From positions 1,550,001 through 1,614,000 of the forward strand of contig JANEZZ010000739.1 of NCBI GenBank assembly GCA_026122225.1: 64,000 nucleotides of DNA, given 5' to 3'. Origin of the DNA: Heloderma charlesbogerti (Eukaryota; Chordata; Lepidosauria; Squamata; Helodermatidae). The notes under the pieces are model-generated. The model ran no database searches and was not told the origin of the DNA. It saw only the letters and a list, made by a program, of their open reading frames with translations. Shown here piece after piece: positions 10,791-21,482 of this stretch (position 1 is the first letter of the stretch; each line of letters begins with the position of its first letter). The position numbers and the translations under genes are program-made.

Positions 10791-13700
10791 GTATTTCCAC
10801 GCAAAAGCTCATCTCTTTCTTTGTTTGGATTGGGTGGTGGCCGTGGGAAATGGAAGCTGATACCAGTGCCATCAAAATCCATGTAAAACTTTTTCAACTT
10901 TATGAGGTCCACTCTACATTAATTAATTAATTTCATTAAGTTTATTTCTATCATTTCTATACCACGCAATAGCCGAAGCTCTCTGGGCAGTTCACAAAAA
11001 TTCCTGCGCTGCACTAGCCTATTACGGGGAAAAATACGGATGTATATAGCAGTTATAGCTAGCATATTGGATGCCACTTGTGGCCGTAAAGCCCTGTCTT
11101 TGACCTAACTGAAGCCGTTTACAGCTGTATTTAGGTGAAAATCAGTGCTTTATGGCCGCAAGTGGCGTACAACAATACGCCATTTGTGTCTGCATTTTTC
11201 CCAGCAATAGGCTAATGGCAGCTGCCATTAGCCTATTGCCTTGTTAGGGAGCGGAAGAGCTGCTCTGCACACTGTCACTGCCCCAGATATGGAGCAGCTC
11301 CAGAGGATTTCAAGGGGCCCTGAGTGGCACAGATGACTCCTCTAGAGAACCTTCCCTGACCAGAAAGTGGGGGGTTCGTACATCACTACAATCCACCCAC
11401 TTCATTTCTTTTGACAGGGGCTCACAAAGATCGATCACTGAGCATTATCTTAGGGTCCAGGCAGGCACATATGGAAGAGGGACTCCTTCACATAACCTGG
11501 CCCAAAGTCTTTAAGGGCTTTGAATGTCAATACCAGCACTGTGAATTGGGTGGGCCTGGAAATGGACTGGCAGCCAGTGCAGCTGGAAAAGTACTGGAGT
11601 AATGTGATCTCATTGGCCAGTTCCTGCTAAATGTCTTGCTGCCCTATTTTGGACTAGCTGAAGTTTCTGGACCATTTTCAAAGGCAGCCCCATGTATAAC
11701 ACATTGAAGTAATCCAGATGAGAGATTACCAGAGCATGGAGAAGTGTAGCTAGGCTTTTGCTGTCCAGATAAGGGTGTAGTTACCACAAATTGCTTCCCA
11801 CTTCTCAATGGAGTATTGCTTGAAGTCATGAGCCCTATTCAGGTATTCATGTTACCATGTTCAATCAGTGAACAAGGAGAGGGAACGCTCCAGCCCCACC
11901 CCTCTCTGCTGTCAAATCTGTCACTCTGTGTACATGGAGGGTGATGGTCTGAAGAGGAGCGACTCCTGCATCTGTGAGTTCTTAAACATGGTCCTTAATG
12001 GGGTCTCCATGGATTCAGGAAGCTCTTCTCTTCCAACTGTCACTCTCCACATGTACAGGGCAATGGATGTGGCAACAGAGCAGGGTGGGGCTGGAGCACA
12101 CTCTCTCCTCATGTGTTGAGTAAACATGGTAACAAGAATGCCTGAATGGGGCCATGATACTTGAGTTATTTGGGTTAAATTAGGGTTAATTACTATCAAT
12201 TTGCTCGTTGTCTCCATATCCTTTTCCATAGACCCCTGATCAGTAACTTAGTTTTCTCAAGGGTCACATTAAGTAGGGGTGTACAAATTACTTGCTCCAT
12301 TCCACTGGGGCCAGTCTCGGGGGGGGGAGGTGATGCATCCCTCCCTCCCAGAATCTTCCCCGGCCGGCTCCGCTTCGCGGGGAGCCCCCGGACCCACCGG
12401 CTGGGGTTGCCCGCAGCTGGACTTCCATCTGCTGCTGGGCTGCGGCCGCAAATGGCGGCTGCTGTAGCAGCCGCCATTTGTGTTCCTGCGGTAGCCGTGA
12501 TAGGCTACATATATATTTACGTAGCCTATCATGGCAAAAGGCAGGAACGCAAATGGCGGCCGCTATGCCATTGGTGTCCCTGCAGTAGCAGTGATAGGCT
12601 ATGTAAATATATACGTAGCCGATCACGGCTACTGCAGGGACGCAAATGGCATAGCGGCTGCCATTTGTGTTCCTGCCTTTTGCCGTGATAGGCTACATAA
12701 ATACCTACGTAGCCTATCACAGCTAAATTAGACTGGAAATGGCATCCACAGACCGGGGGAGCCATTTGCAGGACAGCGGACGGCCGACAAAAGTAGGCTC
12801 CGTCCCGGGTAAATTTCACAGGGTGGCGGGGGGGATTGCTTCATTTAGCCACGGACTCTGTGGGGCTGGATTCTAAAGAATCCGGCCTCACTGGAGTCCA
12901 TGGCGGAATTCTCTAACATCCCTAACATTAAGACAGAATGGGGGTGTGATGACTCAATACCTAATTAACCAAATTGTTCTGTCACAAATTTCTGATTCCA
13001 CCTGGTTTGCAATTGGGGACAGACAACTCTTCTTGGGAGACAGACTTTGCATCCCTCCAGCCACAGAACTCTCAGGGAAAGCCTTTAGGGGGCTAGACCC
13101 AGACAAATGTGAAATACTCTCAACAAACCTAGTACAGGTACTTGTCAATGTGATCGTGAAAATACTTTGCTGTCCCATTGTATCTTTTCCTCTTTTCATT
13201 TAGCTCCATCCTTTTCTAAGGGGCATCTCATTCAACAACAGTGCAGGAGAGACAATACAGTTTGATGAAAATGGAGAAGTAGTCAGAGGATTTGACATTA
13301 CCAACTGGGTAATTTTCCCAAATCAGTCTTTTCTGAGAGTTCAAGTTGGAAGTTTCACTCCACAGGCTCCTCATGGAAAGCAGTTAACAATCGAAGATAA
13401 AAGTGTTGTGTGGCCTAGGATGTTTAACCAGGTGAGACAGAAAGAAGCTAAAGTTTTTTAGATGAAAAATTGTAGATGGCCAATTCAATTCATATGAGTC
13501 TGATTTAGCACAAACTATTTTTTTGTTAGTTCATTTAAAAATAATTTTTTAACATCTGTCATATACAACATCCAGGTGGCATACAACAATAAAAACCAAT
13601 ATCTAAATATTATAGGGCCACAGTTGTGGCCCTGTGTTAAGGGTGAGTTGGGTGAATCTCATTCCATCAGTATAACCAGAAATCAGTGGGGATTACGTTC

Positions 13701-16700
13701 TATATCTTATACTGAGAAAATGTCTCAATGGACTGATCTGAAACCTCAAAAGAAGACCTTCTTAGAAGTGATGCCTACCCTCTGGAACACTCTCCCCCAT
13801 GTACTTCAGGAAGAAGAAAACCGGATGTGGTTAATAGCCTCCTGAAAATGTACCTGTTTACTCAAGCTTCCCCTGGCTTGTAATTAATAATCATCATATT
13901 GGTCCATTATATTCTTTTTTAAATACTTTTGTTATACTTCTTGTAATTGTTTAATAACAGTATATTTCTAACTGTGATTTTAATATGTGAACTCCTTAGA
14001 GACTTTGTTACATAAAGTGGCATATAAGTATTATTAACAAACAAACTCATAGGAAATCCACCCCATTTAAAACACCATGTTTCTTTTTACCTGCAAATGA
14101 ATCCACAACTCTCAAAACATATCTTCCTCAGTCCTAACCCTTCTGCACTGATATTTCTGATTAGGTGCTGCCCCGTTCCCTGTGTAATGACAACTGCCAT
14201 CCTGGTTACAGCAGGAAAAAGAAGGAAGGGGAGCCATTTTGCTGTTATGATTGTGTTCCATGTCCACGAGGGAAGGTTTCCTATCGAAAGGGTAGGAGGC
14301 ATTGTCGTCACAGATGTCAAGGGCACTACGTATCGTACTATGTCAAGCAAAACTAATGTAATCAAAATTAGCATGGCCCCTGATCTGGAGGGAGTAGGAA
14401 TATGTTACTGATCCTTGAATATCAGGCTATAGCTAGAGACTTTGTTATAGAAGAACATAAATCTCCTTTTCACATACAGGCCTAGTGATGCTTGGTTATT
14501 CCTTTCAACACTCAAAACATTGGACGTGTGGTTTGATTTAGTTAATAATATGCTTCATGTGCAAATGAAAGAAGAAAGATATACGTAGGTAGCTACCAAC
14601 AAAGAATGCATTGGCATGTCATCTCATCTCATAAAAATGATGCGTGATAGCTCTATGGCTGAATCTATGTTAGTCATGTAATTAAATATCTCTCCATACC
14701 CCAAAGGAAAGAAATTACTGCATACAGAAAGGTAGATGCCACGGAGAAGGATTCTGGTGTTTATGCACATTTTATTATATTCTTAAGTCCCATGAGGTTG
14801 TGTGTGTGTGTGTGTGTGTGTGTGTTTGTGTTTTTTAAGCATTCCATGTTCAATGCTGATCAGGGCTTGGGTTGTTCTAACTTTTATAAAATGGGAATAA
14901 TTTCACCAATCTCTCTGAAACTGTCAGATGCCAGAAAGAAGTGTTCATTTTACATATCCTGAAAATATCAGGAATATTGGTGAAGGTTTGAAGGAGAAAG
15001 ATAAGTTTAAAGACAAAAAGTGAAAAAAGCCCCTCCATTTGTCAAAAATGACTTTTAGGGCTCCTTCACATGGTTCTTTTATCCTGCTATTGAGAGTGCT
15101 TACTCACAGAAGTTTGTGGGTCCTTTTCATGATGTTGTTAACCTCTAGTGCACATCCAGAGGAATTTCCTGGTTATTTCGCTCCAAAAAGTCTTGGAACA
15201 AATAAACCATCTTTTAAAATCTGATTGTTACACTATTAAAACAGACACTAGATGGCGCTGTTTCATTGTGTTCAATGGAAACTTGAAAATAGGGATGTCA
15301 GAGAATTCCGCAATGGATCTCGGTGAGGCTGAGTGCCAGTGCATTTGGCCCCCCGAAATCTGTCGTGGAATGAACCCCCCCCCACAAAAGGCACGTGGAA
15401 CAAAGTCCCCGCTGCTCCCACCCCACGAAAGGCGTGCGAAACGGAGCACTTACCTGCTCCCGTCCATGCTGCTTTGCGAATGGCGGCCGTCCTGCAGCTT
15501 CCATTCACTTCGTCTTCATAGCTGTGATAGGCTACGTAAATACTTATGTAGCCTATCACGGCTAACGCAGGGATGCCATTTGCATCCCTGCAGAGGCCGT
15601 GATAGGCTACATAAATATTTATGTAGCCTATCATGTCAGGGGGGAAAAAAACCCCAGCGTACGCAAATGGAGGCAGCTACCGCCATTTGCGTATGCTGGG
15701 GTTTTTCCCCCTGCTGTGATAGGCTACGTAAATATTTATGTAGCCTATCACGGCTCAATACAGGGATGCAAATGGTGGCAGCTACAACAGCCGCCATTTG
15801 CATCCCTGCAGGGCTGCCCAGCAGCTGGATGTCTGGCTGCGGGTGGCCAGAGCCGGCTGGCAGCTCTGCAGCTTGGCCGCGGAGTGGATCCGGCTGGGCA
15901 GGATTCCGGGGGGGAGGACCGGATCGCCTCCCCCGCACCGTGGCTTGCCTGCCAAGGAGCCAGGTAGGTGTTTTGTACATCCCTACTTGAAAATAAAATG
16001 CTTCCCTTCTCAGCAGTCATGTGGTCACTGTCTGGGAGGATGTGATACACGTGGAAAGGCTCCAGAGTAGGAGGGCTGCCGGGATTTTCTTTAGTGTAGG
16101 GATGTCAGAGAATTCCGCCATGGACTGAAATGGGATCGAATTCCCTTCAGTCCATGCCATGGAATCCTCTGCGGAATGGCACCACGAGGTCCTGCGGAGC
16201 CAGAAGTCATGCAGCTTTTTTTCTGTTGTCTGCAAAGAGTGCAAAATTTTTGTAAATAAAAACACAGCGTAGTATATTCCAATAATAAATACGTAAGTTT
16301 TTTTTAAAAAATGAATTCTGCTCACTGCCTTGTTTGTGGGTTTTCTTTTTAAATTGAAATCCTCCATCCCCACTCCCATAATGCCTCCTCACTCTAAAAA
16401 TTTACTCCCCTCCCCTTTGCAAAAGTAAACGTACAGTTGCAGGGCAGTTTTGAACTGCATGGCTCTTAACAGCAAGGAAACAACAATTGTACTTTTACAT
16501 AGAGGTGTACGAACCCCACTCACCATTCTGGGTGGTGGCGTCTGCTGGGGGGAGACGATTCCTCCCTCCCCCCTGAATCCTGCCTGGCTGGCTATGCTCC
16601 GTGGCGAGTTCACGGAGCCGCCAGCCGGGCCCATCTGCAGCCAGACAGCTGTCCGCTGCCGGGGTGCTGCGGCCACAAATGGCCCTACGTTGGGCCATGA

Positions 16701-19700
16701 TAGGCTACGTATATATTTATGTAGCCTATCACGGCAAAGAGCAGGGATGCAAATGGCATAGCAGCTGCCATTGCATCCCTGCTCTTTGCGTTTTTGGCTT
16801 GGCTAGGAACACGCTATCAGGTTTCTCGATCTCTTCAGCACACATGCTCAGGCAGTCCAACACCAGACACTCAAATCAGTGAGATTTCTTTATTGGGACT
16901 CTCACAGCAAAAGCTTAATGGTTACACTCTTCAGAAATCATATAGTTGTTGGCCAGTAGCATATGTAAGTTCAGAACAGTCCAAAGCTAAACACTATTAC
17001 CATGACTGAGATCTTCAGCGTGGTTACTCCATTTCATTTTGCCTTGGGACCATCTTCTGGCACGCTTTCTGCTCTAACAGGGGTCTAGCCCATGCCCTGG
17101 GTGCTGATTCTTCACCTTTACTCCATTCCTCATCTTCATCTTCTGGGACTACATCTTCAGTTTCCACTTCCTAGGGATTTCATCCCAATCGGGCTGGGTG
17201 ATGATGTTGCTCACTCTTTGGGCAATTCTTCCAAGCTCGGCATATCAGCCTAATGGCCACTTCTTCAGCCTTATGCTCCCACACCTCGTTGGAGGCCAGG
17301 CTGTCTTGCAACGTTTCTCTGGTTAACAGCCTCAGAGCTTGTTCTTTTCCCAGCTCGTCCTTGAGCTGTTCTGCTTTCTCTCTCCTCTCTAACTCTTTCT
17401 GCCCGACAGTTTGCAGTGCTGTCAGCAAAAGCCATGCCAGAGTTCCTGCACTCTGCACCTCCTCAGCTGACCACTTTCCCAGTTGTAGAGGTTCCAACGC
17501 AGTTTCCAGAGCCACTGGCATGCAGTCCTTCTGGACCTCTGGGCATGCACCCGGTCTGCTCAGGACTGCCAATTGCTTTGCGACCACACCCCACAGCTCC
17601 AACTGTGGACAGTCCGGGAGTCGGTTTTGCACGCCGACAACCGCATCCTCCTTCCCTGTGAATCTGAACATATCAGTTCTCTTGGCACCCTGCTCACTGC
17701 ACCAATAGTATGCCCTGGCCGTGGGCTACTAAGGTTTGGAGGTGCCAAGATAATGATAAGCCAGATCCAGGTTTGCTGACAAGGAGACTTTATTGAGTTC
17801 TTACAGCACACAGGAATACCCAATGGTTGGATCAGACAGCTTCTCTGAACACAGAGAACAATGGGTCTTATACCATACATGTTAGCAGTGAGGCAGTATG
17901 ACAGCAACAAACATTAGCTGCCACTTTCCCCGCATAAACTATCAGTGCTTGGTCCGAAGGAAAACAATCAGAACTTTCCCAGTACAGACACCTGTAGCTC
18001 GGCATGAACATAGCCTCCCTTCTCAGGCACATCCTAGGCCGTGATAAGACCAGCGCTCATTAGCATGGAATGTGCTGAGGCAGTGATATCGACCTTTGAC
18101 TCATCTCACAAGCTCAGAGGCCCAGTAGCAAGGGAATTGCACTCATAATGAACCTAAAGAGATTATTATGGAACTCCAGGGCCCTCTAAAAGTACCGGTG
18201 ACTTGGTTACAGGCCTGAGGCCATTACATTCCCTCCAGCCAGAGGGTGGGGACAAGATGTGAGTGGAAAACAATACAATATTTTTGGGGAGATAGGGAAT
18301 GAGATTAAGAAAGAACTGAGGTGTAACCTCTGGAAGCATTTGGGGGTTATACCTAGGAATGTCAGAGAATTTCGCTACGAATCTTGGGGAGGCCGAATGC
18401 CAGCGCATTCGGCCGCCCGAAATTGGTGGCGAAATGGTCTGCCCCCCCGCTCCTCCCGGGACGGAACTTGCCTTGGGCGAATCCTCCTGGCGGTGGCAGC
18501 TCTGGCGGCAGTTCGGCGGTGGTTTGGCGGCGGTGGCTGCAGTGGCTGTGGCGGCCAGTCTTCTGACCAGCTGCCGCCACTGCCACTTCCTGTAAAAAAA
18601 CACAAAAAACCAAAATCATGATAGGCTACATAAAGATTTACATAGCCTATCACGGCTAGATTTTTAAAAATTTTAGATTTTTACACAGCTGAGTAAAAAA
18701 ACAAAACAAAACCACGCGTACGCAAATGGCGGCGCCCATGGGCGCCACCATTTGTGTTCCTTATTTTGGCATGTCTAGTCTACGCAAACATTTACGTAGA
18801 CTACAGTGAAAATAAGGGGAACGCAAATAGTGTAGCGTCTACGCTATTTGTGTTCCCCTTATTTTCGCTGTAGTCTACGTAAATGTTTACGCAGACTAGA
18901 CGTGCCAAAATAAGGAACGGCAATGGTGGCGCCCATGGGCACCGCCATTTGCATATGTGCTTTTTTTTTTACTCAGCCGTGATAGGCTATGTAAACATTT
19001 ACGTAGCCTATCACGGCTGACTGCAGGGACGCAAACGGCGGCGGCTATGGCTGCCGCCATTTGCGGGCCCGGCCAGCCAGGATTCGGGGGTAGAGGGACG
19101 GAGCGCCTCCCCCCCAGCCAGAATTTGGGGGGGGAGGGACGGAGTGCCTCCCCCCTGGCCAGAATTTCGGAGAGGAGGGACGGAGCACCTCCCCCACGCC
19201 AGAATTTCGAGGGGAGGGATGGAACGCCTCCCCTCCACCGCGAATAAAATTTTGTTAAAGGTAAGTGACTTTCGTACATCCCTAGCCTGATGAGGGACAG
19301 GCAGGTTTGCTATTACGGTCTTTTCCTCCACCTATGCTCAACATGTCTTCTTGAAAATAAACTCAAATATTACAACATGCCATAACTATTCAAGAGACTA
19401 CCTTCCAAAAGAAATCAAACTCAAGGAAATCACAGCCCACAAGGCCAGCCCTACAATTGGACTCAGTAATCTGCCTGCCTCAGTTGGCAGATTGGGTAGG
19501 GTAGTAAGATGAACATTCCCTCCCCCTCCGCCCAACTGAGCTTCTGATGCCACTGCTATCCTATTTTGGAGCCAAGTCCCTGGTTGCGACCATGTTCCTG
19601 CTTGTGTTGGTGTCATCAATGGATTTTAAAAGTGGTTGTCTGCTGCTGTATCTGGCACTCTGGAGTCAAGTGGGAGCTCAGCTTTTGTAATAGGTTGCTG

Positions 19701-21482
19701 CTATTACTACGGTCAGAAAACGGTAAGCTGAGTGGAAGGGTGTGAAGAGGGCATGGGACTGGCAGAAGCAGAAGAGGGAGGCACACAGGTGATCGACTGA
19801 TGGGGGCAGCCTGGCTGGGGCAGTCTTTGCTTGCCAACCTCATGCAGTGGCATGGCTTGGGTTGAGGTTGACTGCGCCCATAGAAATCCTCACTGGTTGG
19901 GCAAGTGTGTGTCTTATTCTGGAGCCTTTCCACGTTTATCGCATGCTCCCAGATAGTGATCACATGACTGCTGAGAAGGGAAGCATTTTATTTTCAAGTA
20001 GGGAAGTACGAAACACCTACCTGGCTCCGCGCCGGGCAAGCTGCGGTGGGGGGAGGCGATCCGATCCTCCCCCCCGGAATCCAGCTCCGGCCGCCTGCAG
20101 CCGGACATCCGGCTGCTGGGCAGCCCTGCAGGGATGCAAATGGCGGCTGTCGTAGCCGCCGCCATTTGCGTCCCTTTATTGAGCCGTGATAGGCTACATA
20201 AATATTTACGTAGCCTATCACGGCAGGGGGGAAAAAACCCCAGCGTACACAAATGTGTGTGTGTGTGTGAGTGAGAGAGAGAGAGAGAGAGAGAATGGGG
20301 GAGACTTCTGGGTGATTTTGTACTGCTCAGGTGAGATCTTAAACATAGATTTCTTGCCTTACTGTTCATGCATTACCATGCTATACCACAAAGCACTGCC
20401 TTCTCTTTCATATCTGAAGCATCCTTTATTTTAAGTTTGCTTTACATGTATGGACTAAGGAGTATGTATGTGGGCAATGCTGAATAATAAGGAAATGAAG
20501 TTTGAACCATGCTACATTGTTGCTTCGAGGCCTCTGCTAGCGTAGATTTCATAACCTCTCAATCTCTCTTTTCTTTCCAGATATGGATTTCTGCACTGAA
20601 TGTTCAGAAGACCATTATTCAAACTTAGAGCAGATCCAGTGTATTCCCAAGGTTATAACCTACCTCTCCTATGAAGAACCTTTGGGGATCACTTTAGCTT
20701 TCTCTGCTCTTGGTCTTGCCCTGATCACAGCTTTGCTACTTGGAACCTTTGTGAAGCACCAGGACACTCCCATAGTCAAAGCCAACAACCGGAGCCTCAC
20801 CTACATCCTCCTCATCTCTCTCCTTCTTTGCTTCCTCTGCTCTTTGCTGTTCATTGGAAAGCCAAAAGCATTGACTTGCCTTCTCCAGCAAACAGCTTTT
20901 GGCATCATTTTCACACTTGCGCTTTCTTCTCTTTTGGCAAAGACCATCACGGTGGTTCTGGCATTCATGGCTACCAAACCAGGATGCAGAATGAGGAAAT
21001 GGGTAGGGAAAAAGGTGGCCAATTTGATAGTCATTTCCTGCTCCTTGATTCAAACAGGACTTTGCGTGATTTGGCTGAGTACTTTTCCTCCATTCCCAGA
21101 TATGGACAGGCATTCAGTGACTGGGGAAATTGTGGCAGAATGTAATGAAGGTTCTATCACCATGTTCTACTGTGTCCTGGGCTACATGTTCTTTCTGTCT
21201 ATTGCCAGCTTCACCGTAGCTTTCCTAGCCAGGAAGTTACCTGACAGTTTCAATGAAGCCAAGTTCATCACCTTCAGCATGTTGGTCTTTTGCAGTGTTT
21301 GGCTCTCCTTTGTCCCAGCCTACCTGAGCACCAAAGGAAAATACATGGTGGCTGTGGAAAGTTTCTCTCTTTTAACCTCCAGTGCTGGCTTACTGGTTTG
21401 CATCTTTCTCCCGAAATGCTACATCCTCATGCGGAGGGCTGATCTGAACAACAGGGAGCAACTAATGAGGAGAACAAGCTAA
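9939..21482 (+). CDS. V2R gene A: vomeronasal type-2 receptor, exons 3-6 (join)
   Basis: The coding joins are 9939-10790, 13204-13431, 14165-14291 and 20581-21482. Together they encode most of a class C GPCR: the second part of the extracellular ligand-binding (ANF receptor) domain, the nine-cysteine domain and the 7TM domain with its stop codon. Each junction has AG acceptor and GT donor bases and compatible phases (0, 0, then split codon G|AT). All four exons are open, so nothing in the window marks the gene as dead. Exons 1-2, including the signal peptide, must lie left of base 1; in gene B exon 2 is about 1.7 kb before the start of the matching unit. V2Rs detect pheromones and other non-volatile cues at vomeronasal neurons. 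Intron 5 is unusually cluttered (6.3 kb) with transposons and an inverted duplication. Function beyond family membership is inference. Confidence 0.9.
10935..11395. mobile_element. Old hairpin element and L2 3' end, shared by both units
   Basis: An antisense L2-type 3' end (10950-11010, cgcaatagccgaagctctct) is followed by sequence rich in inverted repeats and ending GTACATCACTA at 11395, an eroded X end. It contains a perfect 36-bp palindrome at 11204-11239 (half-site GCAATAGGCTAATGGCAG). The same block is present in unit B (57701-58127), so this insertion predates the duplication. In B the palindrome is already imperfect. Confidence 0.7.
11396..11790 (-). mobile_element. L2-type LINE fragment, antisense in intron 3
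   Basis: The minus-strand translation shows [36 protein letters not shown] in broken frames, the conserved C-terminal part of an L2-clade ORF2. The unit B counterpart is 58128-58520. Confidence 0.8.
11791..12273. other. Intron 3 sequence of gene A, no gene
   Basis: This sequence is collinear with 58521-58998 in unit B. The short open frames (for example 11868-12119) are also open in B, but they have no known motif and sit inside a V2R intron downstream of LINE debris. The conservation is that of the duplication as a whole. Confidence 0.6.
12274..12924 (+). mobile_element. hAT-like hairpin element (X left, Y right) in intron 3
   Basis: It is flanked by the perfect 8-bp repeat acattaag (12266-12273 and 12925-12932). 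The empty site is visible in unit B near 59000 (cacattaagacagg). It carries hairpins of the GATAGGCTA type at 12498-12535, 12591-12628 and 12685-12722, separated by GCAAATGGC hairpins. The X end is slightly eroded (TAGGGGTGTACAAATTAC). Confidence 0.93.
13204..13431 (+). CDS. V2R gene A exon 4
   Basis: This 228-base exon (76 codons, phase 0 on both sides) lies between catttag and CAG|gtgaga. It begins [17 protein letters not shown], the standard V2R exon-4 start, and ends VVWPRMFNQ. It encodes the end of the ligand-binding domain and differs from gene B by about seven residues. Confidence 0.95.
13432..14164. mobile_element. Intron 4 of gene A with L2-like remnant
   Basis: Broken frames at about 13690-13900 read [21 protein letters not shown] followed by an AT-rich tail, as in L2-type LINE 3' ends. 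Unit B has the same remnant (59740-59990 and 62280-62390), interrupted there by BovB copy 3. Confidence 0.6.
14165..14291 (+). CDS. V2R gene A exon 5 (nine-cysteine domain)
   Basis: This 127-base exon lies between gattag and AAAGG|gtagg. It reads [17 protein letters not shown], then [13 protein letters not shown]. The cysteines are those of the linker that couples the ligand-binding domain to the membrane helices in class C receptors. It ends one base into a codon, which exon 6 completes as Asp. Confidence 0.95.
14292..15289. other. Intron 5 of gene A, first part
   Basis: No gene is recognised. A (TG)n microsatellite lies at about 14799-14825. It is absent from the matching position in unit B (near 63160), which has a T run instead. 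Confidence 0.7.
15290..15985 (+). mobile_element. hAT-like hairpin element (Y left, X right) in intron 5
   Basis: It is flanked by the perfect 8-bp repeat cttgaaaa (15282-15289 and 15986-15993). Unit B has the empty site near 63615 (accttgaaaataaaatgc). Hairpins lie at 15525-15558, 15598-15634 and 15716-15753. The right part, from about 15640, was later copied in reverse orientation to 19912-20262. Confidence 0.93.
16097..16497 (+). mobile_element. hAT-like element, second interior type (copy 2)
   Basis: It starts with the Y end TAGGGATGTCAGAGAATTCC, then shares about 330 bases with 7441-7770, including the gccatggactgaaatggg stem region and an AT-rich part with aataaaaac. The left flank is ctttagtg; unit B reads through ctttagtgtaagg at 63711. 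No right end with the same flank was found, so the 3' limit is uncertain. Confidence 0.65.
16500..16795 (+). mobile_element. hAT-like hairpin element, right part lost
   Basis: An X-type end (TAGAGGTGTACGAACC) is followed by an AT-rich hairpin at 16699-16733 and a GC-rich hairpin at 16746-16780. It breaks off at about 16795, where LTR-element sequence begins. The expected second hairpin and the Y end are missing. Confidence 0.7.
16796..18340 (-). mobile_element. LTR retroelement remnant with gag-like frame
   Basis: On the minus strand a probable 5' LTR runs from 18228 to about 17708. It starts TGTAATGGCC and has an AATAAAG signal near 17790. Next comes a primer-site-like TTGGTGCAGTGAG, then an open frame of 163 codons (17671-17180) starting MFRFTGKED. 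That frame is rich in Leu, Glu and Lys and could be the start of a gag protein, but I do not recognise the family. A second AATAAA-bearing, LTR-like piece lies at 16796-17010. No pol or env is seen. It is a broken, inactive copy inside gene A intron 5. Confidence 0.55.
18354..19284 (+). mobile_element. hAT-like hairpin element (Y left, X right)
   Basis: It has a left Y end TAGGAATGTCAGAG and a right X end GTACATCCCTA. The core 18714-18960 is a large palindrome centred near 18837, made of nested hairpins, with weaker symmetry continuing to about 18686-18985. The flanks gttatacc and gcctgatg do not match, so the ends may come from two insertions. Four CG-rich repeats with the string ggagggacggag (19080-19240) precede the outward donor AAAG|GTAAGT at 19261. 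Confidence 0.85.
19285..19911. other. Intron 5 of gene A, middle part
   Basis: No gene is recognised. From about 19760 to 19893 it resembles 36310-36424, the intron before the broken exon 6 at 36775 (for example the string gcatgg.ttggg.tgagg.tgac), which shows that exon pair to be paralogous. Confidence 0.6.
19912..20262 (-). repeat. Inverted duplicate of 15640-16070
   Basis: Read on the minus strand this segment matches 15640-16070. It runs from an internal hairpin of the hAT-like element through that element's X end (TAGGGAAGTACG at 19999) and on into about 85 bases of its unique flank (cttgaaaataaaatgcttcc). Because unique flank is included, it is not a second transposition. It sits exactly at a (GT/GA)n tract, and the paralogous intron at 36425 has the tract without the insert. 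Confidence 0.85.
20252..20294. repeat. (GT)n(GA)n microsatellite
   Basis: A run of gt repeats is followed by ga repeats. The homologous tract is the much longer (GA)n at 36425-36482. Confidence 0.9.
20581..21482 (+). CDS. V2R gene A exon 6 (7TM domain and stop)
   Basis: This exon of about 300 codons follows ctttccag. After DMDFC and the last cysteines it has the class C seven-helix region, with landmarks [55 protein letters not shown] and the short tail [11 protein letters not shown] before TAA at 21480-21482. The full 7TM frame is intact. Within the window only the broken exon at 36775-38032 is comparable. Confidence 0.95.

Larger units (their letters stand above)
1938..16096 (+). repeat. 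Tandem segmental duplication, unit A
   Basis: This stretch is collinear with 48478-63718 once lineage-specific insertions are skipped. Anchors seen directly: 1938-2120 matches 48480-48640, 3033-3640 matches 49685-50290, the V2R exons 3, 4 and 5 match at offsets of 46418, 46077 and 48348 bases, and 15230-16096 matches 63560-63718. Unit A carries its own insertions at 2130-2776, about 4591-9615, 12274-12924, 15290-15985 and from 16097. The copy runs through the introns as well as the exons, so it arose from DNA duplication and not retroposition. The left limit is obscured by BovB copy 1, and the right limit by the element starting at 16097. Confidence 0.9.

Noticed and set aside
11868..12119. 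Small gene conserved between 11868-12119 and 58604-58900
   Set aside because: The conservation equals that of the surrounding duplicated intron, and differences between copies do not favour silent positions by eye.
16097..16379. Minus-strand frames starting in the 16097 element as a gene
   Set aside because: They cross the transposon terminus and have no motif; the related copy at 7441 has different, broken frames.
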